Made by a program: the position numbers and the translations under genes
Notes under the pieces: generated by a model
What the model was told of the DNA's origin: nothing
Databases searched by the model: none
Seen by the model: only the letters and a program-made list of their open reading frames with translations
Source of the DNA: Mycolicibacterium canariasense
GTDB lineage: Bacteria; Actinomycetota; Actinomycetes; Mycobacteriales; Mycobacteriaceae
Reading direction: 5' to 3'
Length of the DNA: 64,000 nucleotides
Assembly: GCF_002101555.1 (NCBI RefSeq)
Contig: NZ_LQOL01000034.1
Coordinates: 1-64,000 of the forward strand
Shown here: positions 1-8,532 of the stretch, piece by piece
How the letters are laid out: the number at the start of each line of letters is the position of its first letter
Position numbering within the stretch: the first letter of the stretch is position 1

Positions 1-103
1 CACACCCAGCCAACCAGACACCCCAATCACAGGCCGACAGCAGCTGACCGTTCTACACCCTCAATCATGAAGAGCCCGTATTGGGGTCCGTTCCGTAATT
101 GGT

Positions 104-2275
104 TTGACCACCGCCGCCATTGTTGCGGCGACGGGCAGCCATTTCGTCATGCCTCGGGTTCAACCCGTCGTCGCGTACCAGATCGAGAACACCGCCGCGA
201 TCGACGACTCCCCGTCGACGGTGGGGATTTCCGAGGGCTCGGACTTCTATATCGCGATCAACAACGCCCTCGCAGCGCCGGACGCCGACCCGGTGGCGAT
301 CCTTGCCGAGGTGAACGCTCGCCTCCAGCAGATGCAGGACCTGGGTGTTGAGAACGTCCGGCTGCTGGTGCCGTGGGCCGGCGTGCAGCCGCTGGATCCG
401 GCGCTCGGTTCACCCGCGGGCGACCCGAATTGGGGTGCCCTCGATCTGATCGTCAACGCCGCCCACGACAAGGGCATGGGCATTCTCGGTGTGCTCAACT
501 CGACGCCGTGGTGGGCGACGGAATCGACTCCCATCAACGGTCAGCCGGCCGACTTCAACGAATTCGCCGACTTCGCCAAACAGGTGGCTCTGCGCTACGG
601 CGAGAAGATCGGCGCCTACGAGGTCTGGAACGAGCCGAATGCGGCGTTCTTCTGGAACCCGGTCGATCCGGTCGACTACACCAACATGTTGAAGGTCACC
701 TATACCAAGCTCAAAGAGGCGTCCGCTGAGCTCGGAGTGGATATCACGGTGATCGGTGCCGTCGTCGGCGCGGGGTTGACCAGGGGCGACTTGTCGATGA
801 ATCCGGTTGACTTCGTCCAGGCCATGTACAACGCCGGTGCCAACGGCTATTTCGACGCGCTTTCGTTCCACCCCTACAAGTACGACCTGAAATTCTCCGA
901 GGGCGACACCGTGCCTTGGTACACCGACACACCGCTCTACCAGGCCCAGCAACTACGCGCTTTGATGGATTCCTATCTCGCGCCCGGTCAAGAGCAACTC
1001 AAGATGTGGATAAGCGAGTACGGACTGCCGACCAATGTGGTGTCTGAAGAACAGCAGCGCGATTACATCGTCGATTTTCTCAAGTACTGGCAATCCTTTG
1101 CAGGTGCCGGGCCGGTGTTCCTCTACACCACCCAGGACACGGCCAACCCTGGTGAAGACATTTACAACGACCAAGCGCATTTCGGGCTCTACAACGCCGA
1201 TGGGTCGCCCAAGGCGATCGCGCTCATCCTCAAAGACCTGATCAAGTCCCTTCAGCCGGAAACCCCGACGAATCCGGTGTCGTCCTTGCTACAGATGCTC
1301 GGTCAGCTCATCAGTAATGTGCTGGCATTCGTCCCGAACCTCGTCAGCGCGGTCGTGACCTCGGTGGTGAATGCCGTCAAGCAGTTGTTCAGCGCCATCG
1401 GTGGATTGCTGGGCGGGCAGAGTGCCGTGACGACGAGCGCGCTCAGCGCGGCGCGCGCGGGCACCTCGATCGACGCGGCGATCGCCGAGGACGTCGCGCA
1501 GGACGCGGCGGTGGACGAGACGGCCGCCGCGGCTTCCGGCGAGCCGGCAGCGGACGAGAAGACCGTCGATGACAAGACCAAGGGCACGACCGAGGCGGTG
1601 AGCGCCGAGACGCAAGCCGCGGACGGCACCGTCGCCGAGGAGCCGGTTGCGGCGGAAGCCGTTGTCACGGAACCTGCCGTCACCGAGCCCGTGGTGACTG
1701 AGCCTGTGGTGACCGAGCCTGCTGTGACCGAACCTGTGGTCACCGAGCCCGCCGTGACGGAGCCCGTCGTGACCGAGCCCGAAACACCTGCTGCCACCGA
1801 GGAATCGGGGACGACGACCGAACCCGGGGAGACCGGCACGGAGACCGAACCCGCCAAGCCGGAGGCCAGCGAGCCCGAAGCCGCGAAGCCTGAGACCGCC
1901 AGTCCCGGGACCAAGCCGGAGACCTCGGCGCCCGAAACGAAACCGGACACCTCGACGTCCGAGGCGACCAAGCCCGACACGACGAAGCCAGAATCGACCA
2001 AGCCCGACACGACGAAGCCAGAATCGACCAAGCCCGGCACCGGCACGTCGGACTCGAGCAAGCCAGGTGCGTCCGAGCCGGACAGCCCCAAGCCGGGCAG
2101 CTCGACGGTGAAAACAGGTCACGGGGCCACCGCGCAAACGGGCCCGAAGCCCGGCGTCAGCGACAAGCCGCGCCACGGTGCGACGTCGACCCCAGCCGCG
2201 GCGACGCCGTCGCAGCGGGACAACGACGGGGCGAAGTCGGGCGCGGCATCGTCAGGAGCCGGCGGCTCCGAGTAG
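104..2275 (+). CDS. Secreted clan-A glycoside hydrolase with repeat tail, probable 5' frameshift
   Basis: Residues 30-400 look like a (beta/alpha)8 glycoside hydrolase of the GH5/GH39 type. The motif WNEPN (Glu177) would hold the acid/base and WISEYGLPT (Glu305) the nucleophile. A linker follows, then a low-complexity tail with VVTEP/AVTEP units (about 519-560) and TKPDTTKPES units, probably a wall- or surface-exposed region. The substrate is unknown; a beta-glucan or other glycan is inferred. The only in-frame start is a TTG at 104 without a clear ribosome site, and it leaves a signal peptide with no basic N-terminus. An ATG at 67 in the neighbouring frame would complete a normal signal peptide if one C of the CCC at 75-77 were absent. 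The next gene is a close paralogue. Confidence 0.75.
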   Translation: MTTAAIVAATGSHFVMPRVQPVVAYQIENTAAIDDSPSTVGISEGSDFYIAINNALAAPDADPVAILAEVNARLQQMQDLGVENVRLLVPWAGVQPLDPALGSPAGDPNWGALDLIVNAAHDKGMGILGVLNSTPWWATESTPINGQPADFNEFADFAKQVALRYGEKIGAYEVWNEPNAAFFWNPVDPVDYTNMLKVTYTKLKEASAELGVDITVIGAVVGAGLTRGDLSMNPVDFVQAMYNAGANGYFDALSFHPYKYDLKFSEGDTVPWYTDTPLYQAQQLRALMDSYLAPGQEQLKMWISEYGLPTNVVSEEQQRDYIVDFLKYWQSFAGAGPVFLYTTQDTANPGEDIYNDQAHFGLYNADGSPKAIALILKDLIKSLQPETPTNPVSSLLQMLGQLISNVLAFVPNLVSAVVTSVVNAVKQLFSAIGGLLGGQSAVTTSALSAARAGTSIDAAIAEDVAQDAAVDETAAAASGEPAADEKTVDDKTKGTTEAVSAETQAADGTVAEEPVAAEAVVTEPAVTEPVVTEPVVTEPAVTEPVVTEPAVTEPVVTEPETPAATEESGTTTEPGETGTETEPAKPEASEPEAAKPETASPGTKPETSAPETKPDTSTSEATKPDTTKPESTKPDTTKPESTKPGTGTSDSSKPGASEPDSPKPGSSTVKTGHGATAQTGPKPGVSDKPRHGATSTPAAATPSQRDNDGAKSGAASSGAGGSE

Positions 2276-2943
2276 CAGGCGAGTGGAAATGAAGGGCCGC
2301 GGACCGCGCGGTCCTTCCGGCCAAAAGATCTGACCGGTGACGTGGACGGCAACGTAGTACGAGTCGGTCGGGTCGGCGCAGTCGCGGTGATGGATGGCCC
2401 TGTGCACCAGGCCGTGGCGGCCGCGACGAGTGCCGACGCCGAGACCGGCGCGCCGCTGCCGGGTGCTGGCAACGTTGTGCAGGTTGCCGACGACGCGGGG
2501 TGATCAGTCGAACGTATAACCGTGCACCGTTCTTTGCTGTCCGGTCTCGTGGCGGCAGGGCCCGTCTCTCGCCGAGTGCGAGAGGCGGCGATGGTCCCCG
2601 GATGCTGCGGATGAGAGAGGCGGCTCTCACCCGGCCGATTCTGGTGCTTGGACCGTCGGGCGCTACGGCTGGCGGCCACCGCGGGGGGGTGGGCGCCAAC
2701 CCCGTGGAGTCCGACCGATCGCTGATTTTCGAAACGGTCAGATGTTTGCCAGAATTGCGTAATTCGGGCCAAACAATGACGTTCGGATCTTACTTTCCGG
2801 TAGGTCGATGCCTTTTGTCTCCGGCTTGCTGTCATTCGGCCCTTACCGTTCGGTAGGTATCGCCAGTGGCAGTTCCGCGTGGTTAATTTCCAGCAAAGTC
2901 AAAGCCACATCCCGATGGCTCGGCGGAAAACTGAGGTGATCAA
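2276..2943. other. Intergenic region between the two glycoside hydrolase paralogues
   Basis: No convincing gene is seen in these 668 bases. Directly after the TAG of the first hydrolase the same frame stays open for 75 codons to a TGA at 2501, so a longer ancestral C-terminus is possible, but the encoded sequence matches nothing I recognise. The 3' half (about 2700-2940) has lower GC than its surroundings and contains the palindrome at 2844-2855, so it probably carries the promoter of the second hydrolase. A further half-site like it (CGGTAGGT) lies at 2799-2806. Confidence 0.5.
2844..2855. promoter_or_regulatory. Candidate operator palindrome upstream of the second glycoside hydrolase
   Basis: TACCG-TT-CGGTA is a perfect inverted repeat about 90 bases before the chosen start codon at 2945. 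Such short palindromes are typical of TetR-type operators. No cognate regulator gene is adjacent, so the assignment rests on symmetry and position only. Confidence 0.35.
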
Positions 2944-2944
2944 A

Positions 2945-5029
2945 ATGTTCGAGCGTATTCCAGTGAGGGGTCGCGGTATTGTGATCCGAGCCCTGGTGGG
3001 TTTGACCGCCGCGTCGGTTATTGCCGCAACCGGCAGCCATTTCGTGATCGACGACCGAAAGCGGCTCGATACGAACCAGATCAAGCTGACCGCCGCGATT
3101 GACGACTCGTCCTCGACGGTAGGGATCTCGGATTCCAACCTATACTTCAGCACCGATATCGACGCGGTAAACGCCCAACTCGACCTCATGAAGTCGTTGG
3201 GTGTCACCAACGTGCGGATCATGATCCCCTGGGCGGGCGTACAGCCGGCGGACCCTGACCTCGGTTCGCCGTGGGGCGATCCGCAGTGGGGCCAGGTCGA
3301 CATGATCGTCAACGCTGCCCGCGCGAAGGGCATGGGCATCCTGGGGGTGCTCAACTCGACGCCCTGGTGGGCGACGGAATCGACTCCGATCAACGGTCAT
3401 CCGGCCGATGTCAACGAGTTTGCGGCCTTTGCCAAGTCGGTGGCGCTTCGCTACGGCGACGCCATCCAGGCGTACGAAGTCTGGAATGAGCCGAACGCGT
3501 TCTTCTTCTGGAACCCGGTCGATCCGGTCCAATACACCAACATGCTCCAGGTCACCTATGTCGCGCTCAAGCAGGCATCCGTCCAGATCGGGGTGCCGAT
3601 CACCGTAATCGGAGCCGTCGTCGGCGCCGGCCTAACATGGGGCGATCTGACGATGAATCCCGTCGACTTCGTTCAAGCGATGTATGCGGCGGGGGCGAAC
3701 GGATATTTCGACGCCTTATCTTTCCATCCATACAAATATGACTTGAAGTTTTCCGAAGGCAACACCGTTCCCTGGTATCCGCAAACACCTCTGTATCAGG
3801 TCGAGCAATTGCGGCAACTGATGGATTCCTATCTCGCACCCGGCCAGGAACAACTCAAGATCTGGATTAGCGAGTACGGTCTGCCCACAAATCGCGTCTC
3901 GGAAGATCAACAGATGGCATACATCCAGGATCTCGTCGAGTATTGGCAGACATTTTCTGGAGCTGGTCCAATTTTCCTGTACACCACGAAGGACACCGCA
4001 GCGCCGAACGAAGACCTCGCCAACGACGAGGCGCACTTCGGACTGTTCAACTCCGACGGCTCACCGAAAGCCGTTGCGCTCATTCTCAGACAGCTCATCG
4101 AATCGTTGCAGTCGTCGTCTCCGACCGATCCCCCCGTCCCGTCGATGCTCGACATGCTCGGGCAGCTCATAAAGAATGCGCTGGCCTTCATCCCGAACAT
4201 CGTCGTGTCGGTGGTCAAGTCGGTGGTGAACGCTGTTGCCCAGCTATTCAAGGCGATCGGTCAGCTGGTATCGGGTCTGACCGGCCAGACCCTGGCGCCA
4301 GCTACCACCTTCAGCGCCGCCCGGGTGAGTGGCGGCAGCGCCCTCACCGCGGACGACTCGTCGGCCGGCGGCGTGGTCGGCGATCCTGCCGCCGTCGATG
4401 CATCCCCGACCGAGGCGACCGCCGCTGATGATCCGGCCACCACCGGTGAAGCCGAGACGACCGAGTCGTCGGGACCGCAGCAGCTTGCGACATCCGAGGA
4501 CGTCGTGACGGCCAGTGCGGAGCAGGCTCCCGTCGCCGAGGAGCCGGCGACGTCGGCTCCGATGACCTCGCTTGGCCTGGCGAGCGCGGAGCCTGCCGGG
4601 ACGATTACTGCAGCCGAGCCGGCTGAATCAGCCGATCCGGCGACGTCGCCGGAATCGGGTGAGGCCGCCGCTTCCGGCGCCGACACTACGGTCGCAGCCG
4701 AAAAAGCGGACGCGACAACGGTTTCCGGTTCGAAGGTCGATACAGCCAAGGCCGATACCGGCAAAGTCCGCACCGGCAAGGTCGGCATCCCGAAGCCGGC
4801 CGTCGCGCAGCCCGACGGTGCGACCGCCGGGAAGGATGCAACAGGTTCGACAGGTTCGGCTACCAAGCCGCGGCATCCGGTGCGCGACGGCAAGTCCGAA
4901 GCCGCGCCGAAGCCTGTCACAGGGGACGTGCCCCGGACCGCCGTCACAGGAGCACCGCCGGTGAACTCGTCGCACCGAGAGAACGCCGGTGCGGCGTCAG
5001 CCGCTACGGGCGGCGCCGCCGCAGAGTAG
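2945..5029 (+). CDS. Secreted clan-A glycoside hydrolase, paralogue of the gene at 104
   Basis: This 694-residue protein has an intact signal peptide (basic start MFERIPVRGRG, then a hydrophobic stretch to about residue 35). The catalytic domain is very similar to its upstream neighbour. Probable catalytic glutamates are Glu182 in WNEPN and Glu310 in WISEYGLPT. The C-terminal 250 residues are rich in Ala, Thr, Glu and Pro and lack the regular VTEP repeats of the paralogue. The ATG at 2945 was chosen over the upstream in-frame starts at 2879 and 2915 because GAGGTGA lies at the right distance before it and a clean signal peptide results. A strong terminator follows. The two genes look like a tandem duplication whose tails diverged. 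Confidence 0.8.
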   Translation: MFERIPVRGRGIVIRALVGLTAASVIAATGSHFVIDDRKRLDTNQIKLTAAIDDSSSTVGISDSNLYFSTDIDAVNAQLDLMKSLGVTNVRIMIPWAGVQPADPDLGSPWGDPQWGQVDMIVNAARAKGMGILGVLNSTPWWATESTPINGHPADVNEFAAFAKSVALRYGDAIQAYEVWNEPNAFFFWNPVDPVQYTNMLQVTYVALKQASVQIGVPITVIGAVVGAGLTWGDLTMNPVDFVQAMYAAGANGYFDALSFHPYKYDLKFSEGNTVPWYPQTPLYQVEQLRQLMDSYLAPGQEQLKIWISEYGLPTNRVSEDQQMAYIQDLVEYWQTFSGAGPIFLYTTKDTAAPNEDLANDEAHFGLFNSDGSPKAVALILRQLIESLQSSSPTDPPVPSMLDMLGQLIKNALAFIPNIVVSVVKSVVNAVAQLFKAIGQLVSGLTGQTLAPATTFSAARVSGGSALTADDSSAGGVVGDPAAVDASPTEATAADDPATTGEAETTESSGPQQLATSEDVVTASAEQAPVAEEPATSAPMTSLGLASAEPAGTITAAEPAESADPATSPESGEAAASGADTTVAAEKADATTVSGSKVDTAKADTGKVRTGKVGIPKPAVAQPDGATAGKDATGSTGSATKPRHPVRDGKSEAAPKPVTGDVPRTAVTGAPPVNSSHRENAGAASAATGGAAAE

Positions 5030-5048
5030 CCGATCTGACCGTTCCACC

Positions 5049-5081
5049 AGTGTTGGGCCGCGCTCGGCGCGGCCCAACACT
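5049..5081 (+). terminator. Rho-independent-type hairpin after the glycoside hydrolase
   Basis: A perfect 15-bp stem (5049-5063 with 5067-5081) closes on a 3-base loop. No long U-tract follows, which is common for mycobacterial intrinsic terminators. It also separates the hydrolase from the opposite-strand tRNA gene. Confidence 0.8.
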
Positions 5082-5179
5082 GTGCGAGTGATCCTGTCGG
5101 CGGAACGTCGGGCGGTCACCGGTAGAGGTCCGCTTTGCCGGCCTCGGTGGCTGAGCGACCCGATGCTGGCTGGTATTTC

Positions 5180-5256
5180 TGGTGCCCTCGGTGAGATTCG
5201 AACTCACACTGCACGGGTTTTGAATCCGTTTCCTCTGCCAGTTGGGATACGAGGGC
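5180..5256 (-). tRNA. leuX: tRNA-Leu(CAA)
   Basis: The reverse strand folds as a cloverleaf: 7-bp acceptor stem GCCCTCG/CGAGGGC, T-arm with TTCGAAT, and anticodon loop TTCAAAA giving anticodon CAA (reads UUG). CCA is encoded (5180-5182). Without CCA the gene is 74 nt, so the variable region is short (about 5 nt) rather than the long arm usual for leucine tRNAs. A tRNA-Leu called leuX lies near pdtaR in M. tuberculosis, as recalled, which agrees with this position. Confidence 0.9.
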
Positions 5257-5373
5257 AGTACTGCTGCGGACTCCCACCATAGAGGATGCCGACACCGGCT
5301 CTTGCGACCAGGGACCCCCGCCGCGACGCGCCCATTCACCCCGAGGTCGCTGTCCGGCTACTCTCACGCGACA

Positions 5374-5994
5374 ATGTCTGACATGACCGACGCTCCCGCT
5401 CCACGCCGCGTCCTCGTCGCCGAGGACGAAGCACTGATCCGACTCGACCTGGCCGAAATGCTGCGCGAGGAAGGCTATGAGGTCGTCGGGCAGGCCGGGG
5501 ACGGCCAGGAAGCGGTGGATCTGGCCGAAAGCCTCAAACCCGACCTGGTGATCATGGACGTCAAGATGCCGCGGCGCGACGGTATCGACGCCGCCTCGGA
5601 GATCGCCGCCAAGCGCATCGCACCCATCGTCATCCTGACCGCCTTCTCGCAGCGCGAACTCGTCGAGCGGGCCCGCGACGCCGGCGCCATGGCCTATCTG
5701 GTCAAACCGTTCTCCATCACCGACCTGATCCCGGCCATCGAGGTCGCCGTCAGCCGGTTCAGTGAGATCAGCGCGCTGGAGAGCGAGGTCGCCAACCTGT
5801 CCGACCGGCTGGAGACGCGCAAGCTGGTCGAGCGGGCCAAGGGTTTGCTGCAGGCCAACCAGGGGATGACCGAGCCCGAAGCGTTCAAATGGATCCAGCG
5901 GGCGGCGATGGACCGGCGCACCACCATGAAGCGGGTTGCCGAGGTGGTGCTGGAAACCCTCGACACGCCCGGCGGCGAATCCTCGTCTGCCTGA
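5374..5994 (+). CDS. pdtaR: PdtaR, ANTAR-domain response regulator (Rv1626 orthologue)
   Basis: A receiver domain (residues 11-125) carries the acidic pair Glu17/Asp18, phospho-acceptor Asp62 in IMDVKMP, the LTAFS switch and the KPFS lysine. A C-terminal ANTAR domain (about 140-200, ERAKGLLQ and AMDRRTTMKRVAEVVLET) binds RNA hairpins for antitermination. In M. tuberculosis PdtaR is phosphorylated by the sensor kinase PdtaS. The kinase gene is not in this window. Start ATG 5374 gives 206 residues, close to the Rv1626 length; ATG 5383 is a possible alternative. Near-identity of long stretches to Rv1626 from memory makes the assignment firm. Confidence 0.95.
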   Translation: MSDMTDAPAPRRVLVAEDEALIRLDLAEMLREEGYEVVGQAGDGQEAVDLAESLKPDLVIMDVKMPRRDGIDAASEIAAKRIAPIVILTAFSQRELVERARDAGAMAYLVKPFSITDLIPAIEVAVSRFSEISALESEVANLSDRLETRKLVERAKGLLQANQGMTEPEAFKWIQRAAMDRRTTMKRVAEVVLETLDTPGGESSSA

Positions 5995-6192
5995 TCGCTG
6001 TGGCCCAGCTGGGTTAACACTGCGTTTCCGGTCTGCTGCTATCGCCTGCTCGCGACGCCGACGCGCAATGGCCAATCCTTCAACATCACGCAACGCGGCG
6101 ACCGGTTGGCTAGTGTCTACCCGAAGCGTCAGCGACCGGCCCACCTGGCCGAATCGTTGATGCCGTCGAAATCCATGACCCGGAGGTGAAGC

Positions 6193-7404
6193 GTGCGCGG
6201 TCGCGTGGCACGGAATGCATTTGCGCTCGGTGGTGCTGGCCTGCTGGTACTCGGTATTGCCGGGTGCAACCAGTCCGCCCCCGAACAGGGCACGTCCAAG
6301 GCGGACCTGAAGATCGTCGAGCAGGTCCAGATCGACGAGAACGGCGCGGAGGTCAAGACCGCAAGCGGCGCCGCCCCGGCCGATCCCGCCGGTGACGGCA
6401 AGGCCACCTGCCCGCCCGTGTCCATCGCGATGGCCGGCGCGCTCAACGGCCCGGACGCCGCGCTCGGCATCAACATCAAGAACGGCGTGCAGCTGGCGAT
6501 CGACAAGCACAACGCCGCCAACCCGGGCTGCCAGGTGCAGCTCAAGCCGTTCGACACCGAGGGTGACCCGCAGAAGGCAACGGCCATCGCCCCGCAGATC
6601 GTCGACGACCAGTACACCATCGGCCTGGTCGGTCCGGCCTTCTCCGGCGAGACCAAGGCCACCGGCACGGTGTTCGACCAGGCCGGCCTGGTCGCCGCCA
6701 CCGCGTCAGCCACCAACCCGACGCTCAGCCAGAACGGCTGGAAGACCTTCTTCCGCGGCCTGGCGAACGACGCCGTGCAGGGCCCGTCGGTGGCCAACTA
6801 CTTGAAGAACACGTTGGGCTTCAAGAAGATCTGCGTCATCGACGACAGCACCGACTACGGCCTCGGTCTGGCCACCGCGGTGCGCGAGACCCTGGGCCCG
6901 GTCGCCGATCCGGGCTGCAACATCTCGGTGAAGAAGGGCGACAAGGACTTCTCCGCCACGGTCACCCAGGTCAAGGGTGTCAGCCCGGACGCCGTGTTCT
7001 ACGGCGGCTACTACTCCGAGGCGGCCCCGCTGGTCCAGCAGCTGCGCGACGGCGGCTACACCGGCGTCTTCTCTTCGGCCGACGGCACCAAGGACCCGGA
7101 GTTCGTCAAGCAGGCTGGCGAGGCCTCCAAGGACGCCATCCTGGCGTGCCCGTGCGGCCCGGCCACCGGCACCTTCGCCGAGGAGTACAAGAAGAAGTTC
7201 AACACCGACGCGGGCACCTACAGTGCGGAGGGCTATGACCTCGGCACCATCCTGCTCAAGGGCATCGACTCGGGCGCCATCACCCGGCCGGCGCTGCTGG
7301 ACTTCGTGAAGAAGTACAACGGTCAGGGCATTGCCCGTAACTACCAGTGGACCGACAAGGGTGAGCTCACCACCAACCTGATCTGGATCTTCAAGGTCCA
7401 GTAG
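6193..7404 (+). CDS. livK: Branched-chain amino acid ABC transporter substrate-binding lipoprotein
   Basis: A GTG start preceded by GGAGGTGAA opens a lipoprotein signal with lipobox LGIAGC; Cys25 would be lipidated and anchor the protein outside the membrane. The remainder is a type I periplasmic-binding fold of the Leu/Ile/Val or amide-binding group, with SIAMAGALNG near the first strand and GLVGPAFSGETKA in the ligand-cleft region. At 403 residues it has the family's normal length. It is the first gene of the transporter set, separated from the permease gene by a strong hairpin, which would give more binding protein than permease. The ligand could be branched-chain amino acids, amides or urea. 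Confidence 0.9.
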   Translation: MRGRVARNAFALGGAGLLVLGIAGCNQSAPEQGTSKADLKIVEQVQIDENGAEVKTASGAAPADPAGDGKATCPPVSIAMAGALNGPDAALGINIKNGVQLAIDKHNAANPGCQVQLKPFDTEGDPQKATAIAPQIVDDQYTIGLVGPAFSGETKATGTVFDQAGLVAATASATNPTLSQNGWKTFFRGLANDAVQGPSVANYLKNTLGFKKICVIDDSTDYGLGLATAVRETLGPVADPGCNISVKKGDKDFSATVTQVKGVSPDAVFYGGYYSEAAPLVQQLRDGGYTGVFSSADGTKDPEFVKQAGEASKDAILACPCGPATGTFAEEYKKKFNTDAGTYSAEGYDLGTILLKGIDSGAITRPALLDFVKKYNGQGIARNYQWTDKGELTTNLIWIFKVQ

Positions 7405-7417
7405 GGACTTGCTGACG

Positions 7418-7451
7418 GAACGCGTCCGGGACCCCGGTTCCGGACGCGTTC
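7418..7451 (+). terminator. Hairpin between livK and livH
   Basis: A perfect 12-bp stem (7418-7429 with 7440-7451) is followed by TTGTT. It lies between the binding-protein and permease genes, so it probably acts as an attenuator that lowers permease expression relative to the binding protein. Confidence 0.75.
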
Positions 7452-7494
7452 TTGTTCCAGACAGCCGCACCAGCGATCAGGAGTTCGCCACCGG

Positions 7495-8532
7495 ATGACC
7501 CCCGACTGCATCGGTCAGTACGTCTGCACCGCAGCCAATATCAACTTCAACGTCGACAACCTGGTGAACGGGTTCGGCCAGTTGACCATTGACGGACTGT
7601 CGTGGGGGGCGATCTACGCGCTCGTGGCGGTCGGCTACACCCTCGTGTTCGGTGTGCTGCGGTTGATCAACTTCGCCCACTCCGAGATCTTCATGCTCGG
7701 CATGTTCGGCGCCTACTTCGCGCTCGACATCATCCTGGGCTTCACCCCGAGTGGCACGCCCTACAACAAGGGCATCGCGCTGACGGTGCTGTATCTGGCG
7801 ATCGCCATGGTGGTCGCCATGCTGGTCTCGGGTGCGGCCGCGGTCGGGCTGGAGGTGGTGGCTTACCGGCCGCTGCGCAAACGCAATGCCCGGGCACTGA
7901 CCTTCCTGATCACCGCGATCGGCATGTCGTTCGTGCTGCAGGAGTTCGTGCACTTCGTGTTGCCCAAGATCATCACGGGCTACGGCGGCAGTAACGCCCA
8001 GCAGCCGATCATCTTGGTACAGCCCAAGACTCAGTTCACGATCTTCGGGGCCACCGTCTCCAACGTGACCATCGTGATCGTCGTCGCGGCGCTGGTGCTG
8101 GCGGTGCTGACCGATATCGCGATCAACCGCACCAAGTTCGGCCGCGGTATCCGCGCCGTCGCGCAGGATCCCACCACCGCGACGTTGATGGGGGTGTCCC
8201 GGGAACGGGTCATCATGACGACGTTCCTCATCGGTGGTCTGCTCGCCGGTGCCGCCGCGTTGCTCTACATCATGAAACTGCCGCAGGGCATCATCTACTC
8301 GGGCGGATTCCTGTTGGGTATCAAGGCATTCTCGGCCGCGGTGCTCGGTGGCATCGGTAACCTGCGCGGCGCCTTGCTCGGCGGTCTGATCCTGGGCGTC
8401 ATGGAGAACTACGGTCAGGCGCTGTTCGGCACGCAATGGCGCGACGTGGTTGCCTTCGTGCTGCTGGTTCTGGTGTTGCTCATCCGGCCGACAGGCATAC
8501 TCGGTGAGAGCCTGGGGAAGGCGCGCGCATGA
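7495..8532 (+). CDS. livH: Branched-chain amino acid ABC transporter permease LivH
   Basis: The 345-residue protein is very hydrophobic, with about eight membrane segments by eye. It has the LivH hallmark near its N-terminus (GLSWGAIYALVAVGYTLVFG then RLINFAHSEIFM) and the EAA-like loop region around FLLGIKAFSAAVLGGIGNL that contacts the ATPases. The N-terminal 35 residues, with two cysteines, are an extra extracytoplasmic leader compared with enteric LivH. It overlaps livM by 4 bases (ATGA), which indicates translational coupling within the Liv operon. Confidence 0.92.
   Translation: MTPDCIGQYVCTAANINFNVDNLVNGFGQLTIDGLSWGAIYALVAVGYTLVFGVLRLINFAHSEIFMLGMFGAYFALDIILGFTPSGTPYNKGIALTVLYLAIAMVVAMLVSGAAAVGLEVVAYRPLRKRNARALTFLITAIGMSFVLQEFVHFVLPKIITGYGGSNAQQPIILVQPKTQFTIFGATVSNVTIVIVVAALVLAVLTDIAINRTKFGRGIRAVAQDPTTATLMGVSRERVIMTTFLIGGLLAGAAALLYIMKLPQGIIYSGGFLLGIKAFSAAVLGGIGNLRGALLGGLILGVMENYGQALFGTQWRDVVAFVLLVLVLLIRPTGILGESLGKARA

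Noticed and set aside
1660..1790. Short DNA repeats considered as a repeat element
   Set aside because: They encode the VTEP amino acid repeats of the hydrolase tail, with codon variation, so they are protein-level repeats.
2119..2835. Reverse-strand frames over the end of the first hydrolase and the following gap
   Set aside because: They have no ribosome site, atypical Ser/Arg/Pro-rich composition, and no family resemblance.
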